From Shewanella psychrotolerans (GTDB lineage Bacteria > Pseudomonadota > Gammaproteobacteria > Enterobacterales > Shewanellaceae), in assembly GCF_019457595.1 (NCBI RefSeq), contig NZ_CP080419.1, positions 2,418,001-2,482,000 on the forward strand: 64,000 nucleotides of DNA, read 5' to 3'. The number at the start of each line of letters is the position of its first letter. Position 1 is the stretch's first letter. Shown here in pieces: positions 41,924 to 50,463 of the stretch. The position numbers and the translations under genes were made by a program. A model generated the notes under the pieces. It made no database searches, had not been told where the DNA came from, and saw nothing but the letters and a program-made list of their open reading frames with translations.

Positions 41924-42382
41924 AGTATCCTTTCCTCAGCCTCTTCCAGTGCATAAACGCTTAGAGTTACATCAATAGATGTTAGTTCCCATGTTGTAGA
42001 GCCATATTCACAATAAATGGGCATCGACTACGCTATAACCTGATTAATATAAGTATGATTAAGCCTAAACTTTAAAAATTAGAAAATAAGCCGAGGAACA
42101 CATCACACTTAGTGATAACGTGTATGAAATGATAATGATTACCCTTCACTGTTTTCACTAGTGCATCTATGGTTTAAACGCTATGTTAACAGAGGCATTT
42201 TTAACTAAGACGTACATTTGTTAACCATTCAAAAAAAGCCTGGCGAACTATAAGCTTACTGATAGAACAAACGCTATAGAATAAAAAACAACAAGCGAAC
42301 ACTTGTAAGCTAATAATGGAAGTTATGAATTTGAGCTGTTACACTGCTAGCCATAATACCTAAACAGTTAAAATGATATTCT
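41924..42382. other. 459-bp divergent intergenic region
   Basis: It lies between the unknown membrane protein (minus) and the hemolysin III-family gene (plus). It is AT-rich with no coding frame of note. AATGATAATGATTACC around 42128-42143 is a partial match to a Fur-box style sequence, but only about half of the 19-bp palindrome fits, so it is not called as an operator. Confidence 0.5.
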
Positions 42383-43060
42383 ATGACGAGCCAAGAGCTA
42401 TCTGCGATCCAAAGTAAACAAGTTGATTTACCTAAGCAATATAGCAAAAAGGAAGAGTTAGCCAATGGGGTTAGCCATGGACTAGGCATTGCGGCAGGTA
42501 TATTAGCCTTAATATTTTCTGTTAATAAAGGCTTTGAACACCTGAGCATCACTCAGCTTACAGGTGTAATTGTTTATTGTTGCAGTATCATTCTGCTTTT
42601 TCTCTGCTCAACGTTATACCATAGCGTTAGTGACCCACGACTGAAACATAAACTTAAAATAGCCGATCATTGTGCCATCTATTTGCTCATTGCAGGTACC
42701 TACACCCCGTTAATGCTTATCGAATTTAGCGGCGATAAAGCCTCAATCATGTTAGCGGCTATCTGGGGGATAGCCTTAGGCGGAGTATTATTTAAAACAA
42801 TTTTCATCCACCGCTTCAAGGTCTTTAGCCTGGTATTGTATTTAACCATGGGTTGGTTATGCATGTTAGTGTTAGAAGATCTTATCGCAGCAATGACCCC
42901 CCTAGGATTTCAGCTATTACTGCTTGGAGGTTTGTTTTACAGCGTCGGAGTGATTTTCTATGTGGTGAAACGTATTCCCTATAATCATGCTATTTGGCAT
43001 CTATTCGTGCTTGCTGGCGCACTCAGTCACTTCCTCTGCGTCTACTTAACGGTAATATAG
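42383..43060 (+). CDS. Hemolysin III family (TrhA/YqfA-like) membrane protein
   Basis: 225 residues with seven predicted helices. Family landmarks are EELANGVSHGLG at the start, HSVSDPR and ADHCAIYLLIAGTYTPL in the middle, and WHLFVLAGALSHF at the end, giving the conserved Ser/His/Asp set of the PAQR-related superfamily. E. coli TrhA has been linked to membrane-energetics homeostasis; whether it is a hemolysin at all is doubtful. Stands alone. Confidence 0.93.
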   Translation: MTSQELSAIQSKQVDLPKQYSKKEELANGVSHGLGIAAGILALIFSVNKGFEHLSITQLTGVIVYCCSIILLFLCSTLYHSVSDPRLKHKLKIADHCAIYLLIAGTYTPLMLIEFSGDKASIMLAAIWGIALGGVLFKTIFIHRFKVFSLVLYLTMGWLCMLVLEDLIAAMTPLGFQLLLLGGLFYSVGVIFYVVKRIPYNHAIWHLFVLAGALSHFLCVYLTVI

Positions 43061-43151
43061 TGCCGAGACTAAATAAGCTAAACTCGATTATAAGGAGCCT
43101 ATCTCAAACCGCTTTTTGCTTCTCGAATTTCGCGTGATAACAAATTTGCTA

Positions 43152-43688
43152 TCACCTACGTTGATTAAACTGCGTAAATACCACCTCAAGCTGCTCTGCC
43201 TGTTTTAACATTCCAGCTTGCCTGAAGAGTAATTGAACACATTCGATGGTGCATAGGCCACCTTCTAATTGATTACGCCGTAGTTGATAAGATGAATCAC
43301 CAGCGCCACTTAACGCCAGTCTATCTGCCTGTTGCAAATAGGGACTTTGACGCATCATTTTTCGTGCCTCTTGCCATGTTGCATCTAAAATAATGATCTG
43401 TTTCTGTGCCACAGCTTCTATCTGATCAAGCCCACTATAGCTAGTCCATGTTGGCTTTATTGCCATCACGGCCTCAGCTAACTGAACAGCGTCATTATTC
43501 GCCTCATCCTTTGCAGGAAACATCAGTAATGCTTGACCCGTTTCACAGGCTTGCAGCAATGCACCGTCTGGGTGAACGCGGGACCAAACCACTTGCTGAC
43601 AGTGCTCGGGAAAATGAGTTAACGCTAGGCAACCAGTATTGGTTGGCCGCTGGAGCTCTCGCTCATGGGTGAGTAACACTATCTGCAT
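43152..43688 (-). CDS. DTW-domain protein, probable tRNA-uridine aminocarboxypropyltransferase
   Basis: 178 residues. The DTW motif appears as DATWQEARKM, and the downstream LEGGLCTIECVQL matches the conserved S/C-T-x-E-A part. Relatives (TapT/YfiP type) add 3-amino-3-carboxypropyl to uridine 47 in tRNA using SAM. Short N-terminus: no zinc-finger CXXC is visible, as in the shorter sub-group. Single gene. Confidence 0.88.
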   Translation of the reverse strand: MQIVLLTHERELQRPTNTGCLALTHFPEHCQQVVWSRVHPDGALLQACETGQALLMFPAKDEANNDAVQLAEAVMAIKPTWTSYSGLDQIEAVAQKQIIILDATWQEARKMMRQSPYLQQADRLALSGAGDSSYQLRRNQLEGGLCTIECVQLLFRQAGMLKQAEQLEVVFTQFNQRR

Positions 43689-43895
43689 CTAACTAGCGGC
43701 CTTCATCTAACAATCCTTATTCATCTTCATTTTATGCGCTTGATTTTCGTTCAGCTATTTAAGCCCCATATGCTAGGTGTCATCAACTTAGCAAGTACAC
43801 TAAAATATGGTGAGTGATTCTATCTGAATTGGCGCTGGTTTAAGACCATTTTATTAGCTGCAATTGCAATGATAAAAATCGAGTGAAAAATGACA

Positions 43896-46800
43896 TCATT
43901 TAAAATCTCGAGACTTAACATTAAATTCATTCATATCGATAGAAAGGTCATCTAACCTACCCGCAATGATATGACACACCCCAGATTGTGTTTCAAAAAC
44001 TCCTGTGACCTTCAAAATTTTTGACATCAAAAATGGCTGGCGCTGTGCTCTTGCTGTGGCACTCCACACAATCACATTAATATTACCCGTTTCATCTTCG
44101 AGCGTCACAAAAACCACCCCAGAAGCCGTACTAGGGCGCTGACGCCCAACGACGACACCCGCAACTTGTACCACCTGCCCGTGGCGACATAACTTAAGAT
44201 CACTGGCGCGGATGCAGCTAGCCAGTTGTTGCCGCGTCCTTAATTGCGCCATAAGATGCCGACCTAAGCTCAATCCTAAAAACTGATAATCGCTCACTAG
44301 GCAGGCCATTTCACTAGGAGGAGCTAAATAAATATTCTCACTCTGCGGCGGTAGGTCATCAAATAGCGGTAGACTTGGCTGGTATGCACTTAATGTCCAT
44401 TGAGACTGATAACGATGCCCAGCGATCATAGCGAGGGCATCAGCACCTGAAAGCAATGTCAAACAACGCCTTGAAAGCCCAATTTGATATAACGCAGCAA
44501 CATCCTTAAAGCCTTGTTTCGGGCGGACTGCGAGCAATTGGTCAATCTCCCCTTTAACCATCCCCTTTATCAATCTAAATCCTAAACGGATCCCTTGCCG
44601 TTTAACCTTATCCAGAGGCGCTAAATCAAGTGGGACTATATCAAGTGGGACTAAGGTACTATCCCACTCACTGTGATTAACGCAAACGGGTAACACTACA
44701 ACACCGTGACGTTGCACATCTTGAACTAACTGCGAAGGTGTATAAAAACCCATGGGTTGACTGTTTAATAACCCACAGCAAAACGCCGCAGGGTGATGAT
44801 ATTTCAAAAAGGCGGAAGTGTAAGCAAGTAAAGCAAAGCTTGCGGAGTGTGACTCAGGAAAACCATATTCTCCGAACCCTTTTATTTGCCGATAAATTTG
44901 GCCGGCAAAAACTTCGCTATAGCCACGTTGTGCCATACCCGCTAATAATTTGGTTTCAAATTGCTCTAGCTCACCAGAGCGCTTCCAACTGGCCATCGCA
45001 CGGCGAAGCTGATCGGCCTCTCCACCACTAAAACCTGCAGCCACCATAGCAAGCTTAATCACTTGTTCCTGAAAAATAGGAACCCCCATAGTACGAGACA
45101 AAACGGCTTCGACTTCAGCGCTCGGATAACTTATCGCCTCTATCCCTTCCCTTCGACGCAAATAGGGATGCACCATATCTCCTTGGATGGGTCCTGGTCG
45201 CACGATAGCAATTTGTACAACCAAATCATAATAACAAGCTGGCTTAAGCCTAGGTAACATTGCCGTTTGAGCTCTAGACTCAACTTGAAATACCCCCACA
45301 CTGTCACCACTCTGCAGCATCCGATATACCTCGGGCTGCTCCCAAACCACATCTTTCATTGAAAAGGTATAATCATCACGGCTCAGCAAGGCAAAGGTTT
45401 TGCGAATCGCCGTTAGCATGCCTAATGCCAAAATATCGACCTTAAGTAACCCAAGACTCTCAAGATCATCTTTATCCCACTGAATAACGGTTCTATCGAT
45501 CATCGCTGCATTTTCAATGGGCACCAACTCAGATAAGGGCCCAGCTGAAATAATAAAGCCACCCACGTGTTGAGACAGATGGCGAGGAAAGCCTCTTAAT
45601 TGCTGCACTAAAGGCACAAGATGCTGACCAATCCCCTGTTTAGGTATCAGCTGCTTTGATTCAAGCTGTGCTATCCAATCACAGCCTAGATCGCGACGAT
45701 CGATACTCTTTACCATTATATTGATCCGCTGTTGATCTAGCCCCAACGCCTTACCAACATCACTCATGGCACTCTTGAAACGATAACTTATCACCGCAGC
45801 GGCAAGCGCTGTTCGCTCCCGCCCATATTTGCCATAGATATACTGGATCACCTCTTCGCGACGTTCATGTTCAAAGTCAACATCAATATCAGGGGGCTCA
45901 TTTCGCTCTTTAGAAATAAAGCGTTCGAACAACATGCTCACTTTAGTCGGATCGACCTCCGTTATCCCAAGGCAATAACAAACGACTGAATTAGCAGCAG
46001 AGCCTCGTCCTTGATACAAAATGTGCTTTCTTTTAGCGAAGCAAACAATGTCATAGATAGTTAAAAAGAAATATTCATAGGACATCTGTTTAATTAACTG
46101 CAGCTCCTTAAGATATTGCAGCTTCACTCCATCTGGCACTTGTCCATCAAATCGCTCAAGGGCACCTTTTTCGACCTCTTGCGCAAGATAATCACCCGCA
46201 TCCATCTGCTTGGGAACCACTTCTGCAGGATATTGATATTTGAGTTCATCGAGTGAGAATTGACATCGATGAGCGATAATTAACCCATTATCGATCCACT
46301 CCTTTGGATAACGCTTAATAAGTTGATCGACTCGCTTAAGGCTTGTCTCTGCATTAGTCGACAGCAGATGCCCCCCTTCAGCAATATTAGTTCCATGAGC
46401 GATACAGGTCAGCACATCCAGTAGTGCCTGGCGATCTGTGCTGTGCATACGAACGCCACCAGCGGCTACACAGTTAACCTTGTGGGCTCTGGCTAAACAC
46501 TGCAACACCTCAATATTTAACGCTTCGCCAGCCATCAGATGCCGTTCCATAAGTAAGTATAATCTGGATGCAAAAGCGGCTTTAAGCTGTTCAGCGATAG
46601 CATTTAAGCATTGCTGATAAGCCTCAAGCTGTAATTCAAATCGTCCTAAATAGTCACTATCGGCGGCTTGTTGCTGATCTGTTTGAATCTGATGCACATC
46701 AGATCCTAGCGCTTCACGACTATCCTTATCTCCATGGTAATGGCCACTCATCGAGTACTGCGCTAAAGTGAGCGGCTTCCAAAGTAACAAACTTTCTTGC

Positions 46801-47138
46801 TGCCCCGTCATAAGATCTGCAAGGGTTAACTGGTACTCGCCCTTTACGGCACTGCGACGACCCTGAGTTATTAAGCGACTGATCTCAGCATAAGCGCGGC
46901 GACTTGGTGCAAGGAGCACAAAAAGCCCTTCTGCTAAATGAAATTCGGCACCATGGATCAATTTGATATCACAGCGCTTAGCCGCATCATGGGCTTTCAC
47001 TGCGCCAGCGAAAGAACATTCATCCGTCAGAGCAATAGCCTGATAACCCAAAGATTTGGCTTGCTCGACAATCTCATGGGGATAGGATGCTCCACGAAGA
47101 AAGCTATAGTTTGAAATGGCATGTAGCTCGGCATACAT
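43896..47138 (-). CDS. dnaE2: Error-prone DNA polymerase DnaE2 (ImuC)
   Basis: 1,080-residue C-family polymerase. The N-terminal PHP domain starts YAELHAISNYSFLRGAS. The polymerase core holds the catalytic PPDIDVDFEHERREEVIQYIYG, and a C-terminal OB-fold is present (VVQVAGVVVGRQRP). It lacks the tau-binding tail of DnaE1. Together with ImuA and ImuB it performs damage-induced translesion synthesis. Its ATG overlaps the imuB stop by one base (TGATG), and an SOS box heads the operon. Confidence 0.97.
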   Translation of the reverse strand: MYAELHAISNYSFLRGASYPHEIVEQAKSLGYQAIALTDECSFAGAVKAHDAAKRCDIKLIHGAEFHLAEGLFVLLAPSRRAYAEISRLITQGRRSAVKGEYQLTLADLMTGQQESLLLWKPLTLAQYSMSGHYHGDKDSREALGSDVHQIQTDQQQAADSDYLGRFELQLEAYQQCLNAIAEQLKAAFASRLYLLMERHLMAGEALNIEVLQCLARAHKVNCVAAGGVRMHSTDRQALLDVLTCIAHGTNIAEGGHLLSTNAETSLKRVDQLIKRYPKEWIDNGLIIAHRCQFSLDELKYQYPAEVVPKQMDAGDYLAQEVEKGALERFDGQVPDGVKLQYLKELQLIKQMSYEYFFLTIYDIVCFAKRKHILYQGRGSAANSVVCYCLGITEVDPTKVSMLFERFISKERNEPPDIDVDFEHERREEVIQYIYGKYGRERTALAAAVISYRFKSAMSDVGKALGLDQQRINIMVKSIDRRDLGCDWIAQLESKQLIPKQGIGQHLVPLVQQLRGFPRHLSQHVGGFIISAGPLSELVPIENAAMIDRTVIQWDKDDLESLGLLKVDILALGMLTAIRKTFALLSRDDYTFSMKDVVWEQPEVYRMLQSGDSVGVFQVESRAQTAMLPRLKPACYYDLVVQIAIVRPGPIQGDMVHPYLRRREGIEAISYPSAEVEAVLSRTMGVPIFQEQVIKLAMVAAGFSGGEADQLRRAMASWKRSGELEQFETKLLAGMAQRGYSEVFAGQIYRQIKGFGEYGFPESHSASFALLAYTSAFLKYHHPAAFCCGLLNSQPMGFYTPSQLVQDVQRHGVVVLPVCVNHSEWDSTLVPLDIVPLDLAPLDKVKRQGIRLGFRLIKGMVKGEIDQLLAVRPKQGFKDVAALYQIGLSRRCLTLLSGADALAMIAGHRYQSQWTLSAYQPSLPLFDDLPPQSENIYLAPPSEMACLVSDYQFLGLSLGRHLMAQLRTRQQLASCIRASDLKLCRHGQVVQVAGVVVGRQRPSTASGVVFVTLEDETGNINVIVWSATARAQRQPFLMSKILKVTGVFETQSGVCHIIAGRLDDLSIDMNEFNVKSRDFK

Positions 47139-48769
47139 CAGCTAAACCACCCTTGCAAAAACAGTCCTTGTTGATCGCGATATACCCAGCACAATCCACC
47201 AGCATTATGCTGCGCAATATAATAATCGCGTGTCCCTATTCCCGCTTGCCAATCACTCGATAACCGCTCAGGTCCTTTAAGTAGCTCAACATCATCTGGC
47301 TGTATAAGCTGCGGAGACTTAAGTAACCATGAGGGACGAAAACGCCCATCATTAAGTCCTTCGGCGATCTGCATTTTGAGTTGTTGCTCATCACGTATGG
47401 CTGCCGTTTTGGCCTGAATCGGCTTCTTATGCAGCCTGTTTTGGTGATAGTGAGAGCCGCTTTCACGACATTGATCACCCTGCCACTGCGATAGCCCCGT
47501 TGCCTGCCAGCAAGACTCTGGCATTGACGCCGATACGGCCTTAATTCCTTTAACCGCCTTATCTCCAAGTCTTGCTTGAAGTGTTGCCAGCAAGCGCTTA
47601 GCACTTTCATCTTGCGCTCCTTCCTGCCACCACTGTTTCGGTGATAAAGACAGCGGCACAACCTCACCTAATACCAGCTCAATACTGACCACTGGAGATG
47701 CTAAAGCGCTCCTGTCGAGCTGTACTCGAAGCAGCTTAAGCAACCCTTCACTGCGATGTTCAGCAAAAGGATAATGAATGGTTAAACATAAAGGCTCACA
47801 GGCTTTATCCCGATATACGAAATAGACTTTGAGACTCAATATTGCCTGTTGATGACATTGTAGATAATTGGCAAGTTCGCTCAACATCCGACTCAATGGA
47901 AATATCACCCCTTCTATATGCTCAACATCATAGAGTAAGGTTTGCTTTTTTTTGTACCGTTTAGGTGGCTGAAAAAATCTTTGTGGCTGAGGCTGTTGAT
48001 CGTTTAGCTGCGCTAACAAAGTCAGCAATGATGGTTCAAATCGCTTAGCCAGCTCGGCGCGAGGCAATGCTAATAGATGCTGGATCTGATATAATCCCAT
48101 ATTATGGCAAGTACGTAATGTCTCATCGCTGACAGGTAATGCCTCTACAGCCAATGCCGCGATCTGAGCTAATGTCACATAAGAAAATGACACACTAAAT
48201 TGCGCACTTTCGTCTCTATTTTGATGATAGTCACTATGATCGCCGCTAACGAATTGCGGCTGATACTTAGCCGCCAATGAGACCAACAAAGGATTATTTC
48301 CGAGTGCTAACTGCCATCGCAGTGAATAGCTATCCGCTTGCGCCCTATATTGCTCGATTAAACTCTCTAGTCCAGCAAACACCTTTAACATAGAACCGAC
48401 TTCTAATAGTAGCGTATCGCTCACTCGCCCAGCATCAATAACACCGCGGTTCTCGACATCAATCTGGTGTTGGCAAACAGGCAGCACAACTCGGGCGCTA
48501 TAACCATAGCTCCAATGACATAACCAAGTATTAGCCTCTTGACTTAAGCGACGATCAAACGCAATTAATGTCAGTGATGGAACGAGTGTCAACGCCGTCG
48601 CAACACTCTGTTCTGCTGTAATCCCTTTCATCTGAGCACGAGGCGATGCGGCTAATATCTTACTCGTTTGCTTGTTGTATATCGCCGTTTCGCAGTCAAG
48701 CGGTAAGCCGTGACAATAGCTTTGGTACTGCAACAGCCAATTAGGATAATGAACTGCCAGCCACAACAT
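47138..48769 (-). CDS. imuB: ImuB, Y-family polymerase-like protein of the SOS mutasome
   Basis: 543 residues from the preferred ATG (MLWLAVHYPNW), which sits one base after the imuA stop; a longer frame starts 10 codons earlier inside imuA. The Y-family fold is kept, but the catalytic acidic residues near the N-terminus (DAFY-type) are absent, as expected for ImuB, which is a non-catalytic adaptor linking DnaE2 and ImuA to the sliding clamp. The C-terminus ends WVYRDQQGLFLQGWFS. Middle gene of imuA-imuB-dnaE2. Confidence 0.94.
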   Translation of the reverse strand: MLWLAVHYPNWLLQYQSYCHGLPLDCETAIYNKQTSKILAASPRAQMKGITAEQSVATALTLVPSLTLIAFDRRLSQEANTWLCHWSYGYSARVVLPVCQHQIDVENRGVIDAGRVSDTLLLEVGSMLKVFAGLESLIEQYRAQADSYSLRWQLALGNNPLLVSLAAKYQPQFVSGDHSDYHQNRDESAQFSVSFSYVTLAQIAALAVEALPVSDETLRTCHNMGLYQIQHLLALPRAELAKRFEPSLLTLLAQLNDQQPQPQRFFQPPKRYKKKQTLLYDVEHIEGVIFPLSRMLSELANYLQCHQQAILSLKVYFVYRDKACEPLCLTIHYPFAEHRSEGLLKLLRVQLDRSALASPVVSIELVLGEVVPLSLSPKQWWQEGAQDESAKRLLATLQARLGDKAVKGIKAVSASMPESCWQATGLSQWQGDQCRESGSHYHQNRLHKKPIQAKTAAIRDEQQLKMQIAEGLNDGRFRPSWLLKSPQLIQPDDVELLKGPERLSSDWQAGIGTRDYYIAQHNAGGLCWVYRDQQGLFLQGWFS

Positions 48770-48770
48770 A

Positions 48771-49727
48771 CTAGCTTGACCAAGGACCTTGAAACACATT
48801 GGTACTCAATGGCAACGATGGTTTCATGGCTGCTAGGTTCTGATTAACACCCTGATTAATAAGGCTTTGCTTATTGAGGCTTGCAGCTAAATAGGGAGGT
48901 AACAAAGACAAATTAAACTCAGGTACAGGCCAGCTACCTCGACGTTTAATAATATTGATTTGAGTGACTAAACGGTCATCTCGCTCATTATCTTGTCGTG
49001 CTAAATGGCCTTGCTGCTCTATGCGATGTTGTTGAATGGTTCGGTGGCGACTTAGTTGCACACGCAGATGTACAGGATGAGCCTGAGCTTTCGCCGCTTC
49101 AGGTAAATAACAAACGCAAAAAGTACCGCTTTTTTCAGCCGCAAGTTGTATTCTTCTTGACTCCGTTACCGTTAGCTTATCAAGCCAACAAAGCGTTAAT
49201 GGTGATACGCCACTACTGATTATTTGCTCTAATGCCCAAAGCTGATCTTTTCTATTAGCGGTATCGACCCATAATAGCCGACGAACATCGATACCCTGCA
49301 TAGCTAATGCTTCAGGGTAAGGAATATGAGGTGGTGATACCAAACTCACCAAGGTGTCTCCTTGATGGGCACAGCGATAATGTTGATAACGATGATCACA
49401 AGAGCTGCTGTCATTAAACGACTTATTATTGATGCCTCTATGAACTGATGCAGGAATAAGTGACGCCATTAGCGGTAACATTATCGTTAACTCACCGACA
49501 CCCTCGCCTGCATAAAAAATCTCGCATAAGCCCTTTGCAGGCCAGCCACCATGGAGTAGATGTTTATTGAGTTGGCTAAAACCACTATCGATGACCTGCT
49601 GTTGTTCAACTTGATCACCGCGCCAGAGATCGCCACGCTGCAATAACTGCTCTATCGCTAAATGATTATCCTTTATTGCCAGATCACTAAGCGTTTTTGC
49701 CTCAAATGCACTGAATGCCACCATCAT
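48771..49727 (-). CDS. imuA: ImuA, RecA/SulA-like component of the SOS mutasome
   Basis: 318 residues from ATG at 49727 (MMVAFSAF), chosen because AAGGGGAAG lies directly upstream; the frame extends 20 codons further to just below the SOS box, which is implausible. RecA-fold remnants are seen (HLLHGGWPAKGLCEIFY near the start and LLWVDTANRKDQLWALEQ in the middle), without a good Walker A. First gene of the LexA-controlled imuA-imuB-dnaE2 operon. Confidence 0.93.
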   Translation of the reverse strand: MMVAFSAFEAKTLSDLAIKDNHLAIEQLLQRGDLWRGDQVEQQQVIDSGFSQLNKHLLHGGWPAKGLCEIFYAGEGVGELTIMLPLMASLIPASVHRGINNKSFNDSSSCDHRYQHYRCAHQGDTLVSLVSPPHIPYPEALAMQGIDVRRLLWVDTANRKDQLWALEQIISSGVSPLTLCWLDKLTVTESRRIQLAAEKSGTFCVCYLPEAAKAQAHPVHLRVQLSRHRTIQQHRIEQQGHLARQDNERDDRLVTQINIIKRRGSWPVPEFNLSLLPPYLAASLNKQSLINQGVNQNLAAMKPSLPLSTNVFQGPWSS

Positions 49728-49788
49728 CTTCCCCTTATAAAGCTGTAATACATTGTACTTAGCTTCAATATTAAACACTGCGCACAAA

Positions 49789-49808
49789 CACTGTATATAA
49801 AAACAGTA
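49789..49808 (-). promoter_or_regulatory. LexA (SOS) box of imuA-imuB-dnaE2
   Basis: CTGTATATAAAAACAG at 49791-49806 is a perfect CTGT-N8-ACAG LexA site with the AT-rich spacer and flanking TA typical of gammaproteobacteria. It lies 62 bp upstream of the imuA start. It predicts induction by DNA damage. Confidence 0.92.
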
Positions 49809-49840
49809 TATTTATAAACGCTGAGATCGCAAGGTTTACA

Positions 49841-50327
49841 TTAAAGATCGTCGATCTCACTCTCTATCATCGTAATTGAACCCGCTTTCACAGCTTCCTT
49901 TCGAATTAAGGTCAATATCTTTAAACGATGGTAGGATTGAGACGGTAATAGGATTTAAAAGCTAATGAGATTTAGAAGCTAATAGCATTTAGGGAGTTTA
50001 TTTCTGAGCAGAATAAAGATTAAATATAAGTGGCATTCAATCTGTAGGTTTTATCAAGTTTAAGCCAGCTCTTGCCCTTTCCTGAACGCAACATGCATGT
50101 GCAAAATAGGGGTACACTAAGTAAGTAGGCGGCATTGTAATACCCGCATGATGTAATGCGCCTTGCATTAAGATCGTGGCATCATTGGCGGTCTGGCGAC
50201 AGTTAACTTCGATCGATTACAACTCTTCGTTTTGCTTTAAATGCCATACATGATGTTCGAAGTTCTTATAGCCTAAGCATCCGTGGTGAATGGCGTGCTT
50301 ATAAGTTATCAAACATAGTCGATGCCA
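49841..50327 (-). pseudogene. Decayed coding sequence upstream of the imuA promoter
   Basis: On the minus strand the frame from 50327 gives 36 codons (including HHGCLGYKNFEHHVWHLKQ), one TAA at 50219-50217, then about 58 further codons in the same frame (including QTANDATILMQGALHHAG and PPTYLVYPYFAHACC). A separate stretch ending at 49841 reads like a protein end (IRKEAVKAGSITMIESEIDD). These pieces look protein-like but have no start or continuous frame. I do not recognise the ancestor. It fills most of the 676-bp gap between the imuA operon and the efflux genes. Confidence 0.35.
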
Positions 50328-50405
50328 TCACTTTCATTCATTTTTCAGGCAAAGCCTAATTGATGATAACCACCTACTAAAGTTAATGATTGAGGGCTTA
50401 AAATC

Positions 50406-50436
50406 AAAGGGCCAACCTCTAACTCGGTTGGCCCTT
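50406..50436 (-). terminator. Terminator of the RND efflux operon
   Basis: AAGGGCCAACC and GGTTGGCCCTT (50407-50417 with 50426-50436) form an 11-bp GC-rich stem, followed on the minus strand by a T-rich tail (TTTGATTTT). It lies 28 bp after the permease stop. Confidence 0.88.
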
Positions 50437-50463
50437 CGTCTTTACTGTTTAGCTTAATTTCAT

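Noticed and set aside
42126..42145. Fur box upstream of the hemolysin III-family gene
   Set aside because: Only part of the 19-bp palindrome fits and neither neighbour is an iron gene.
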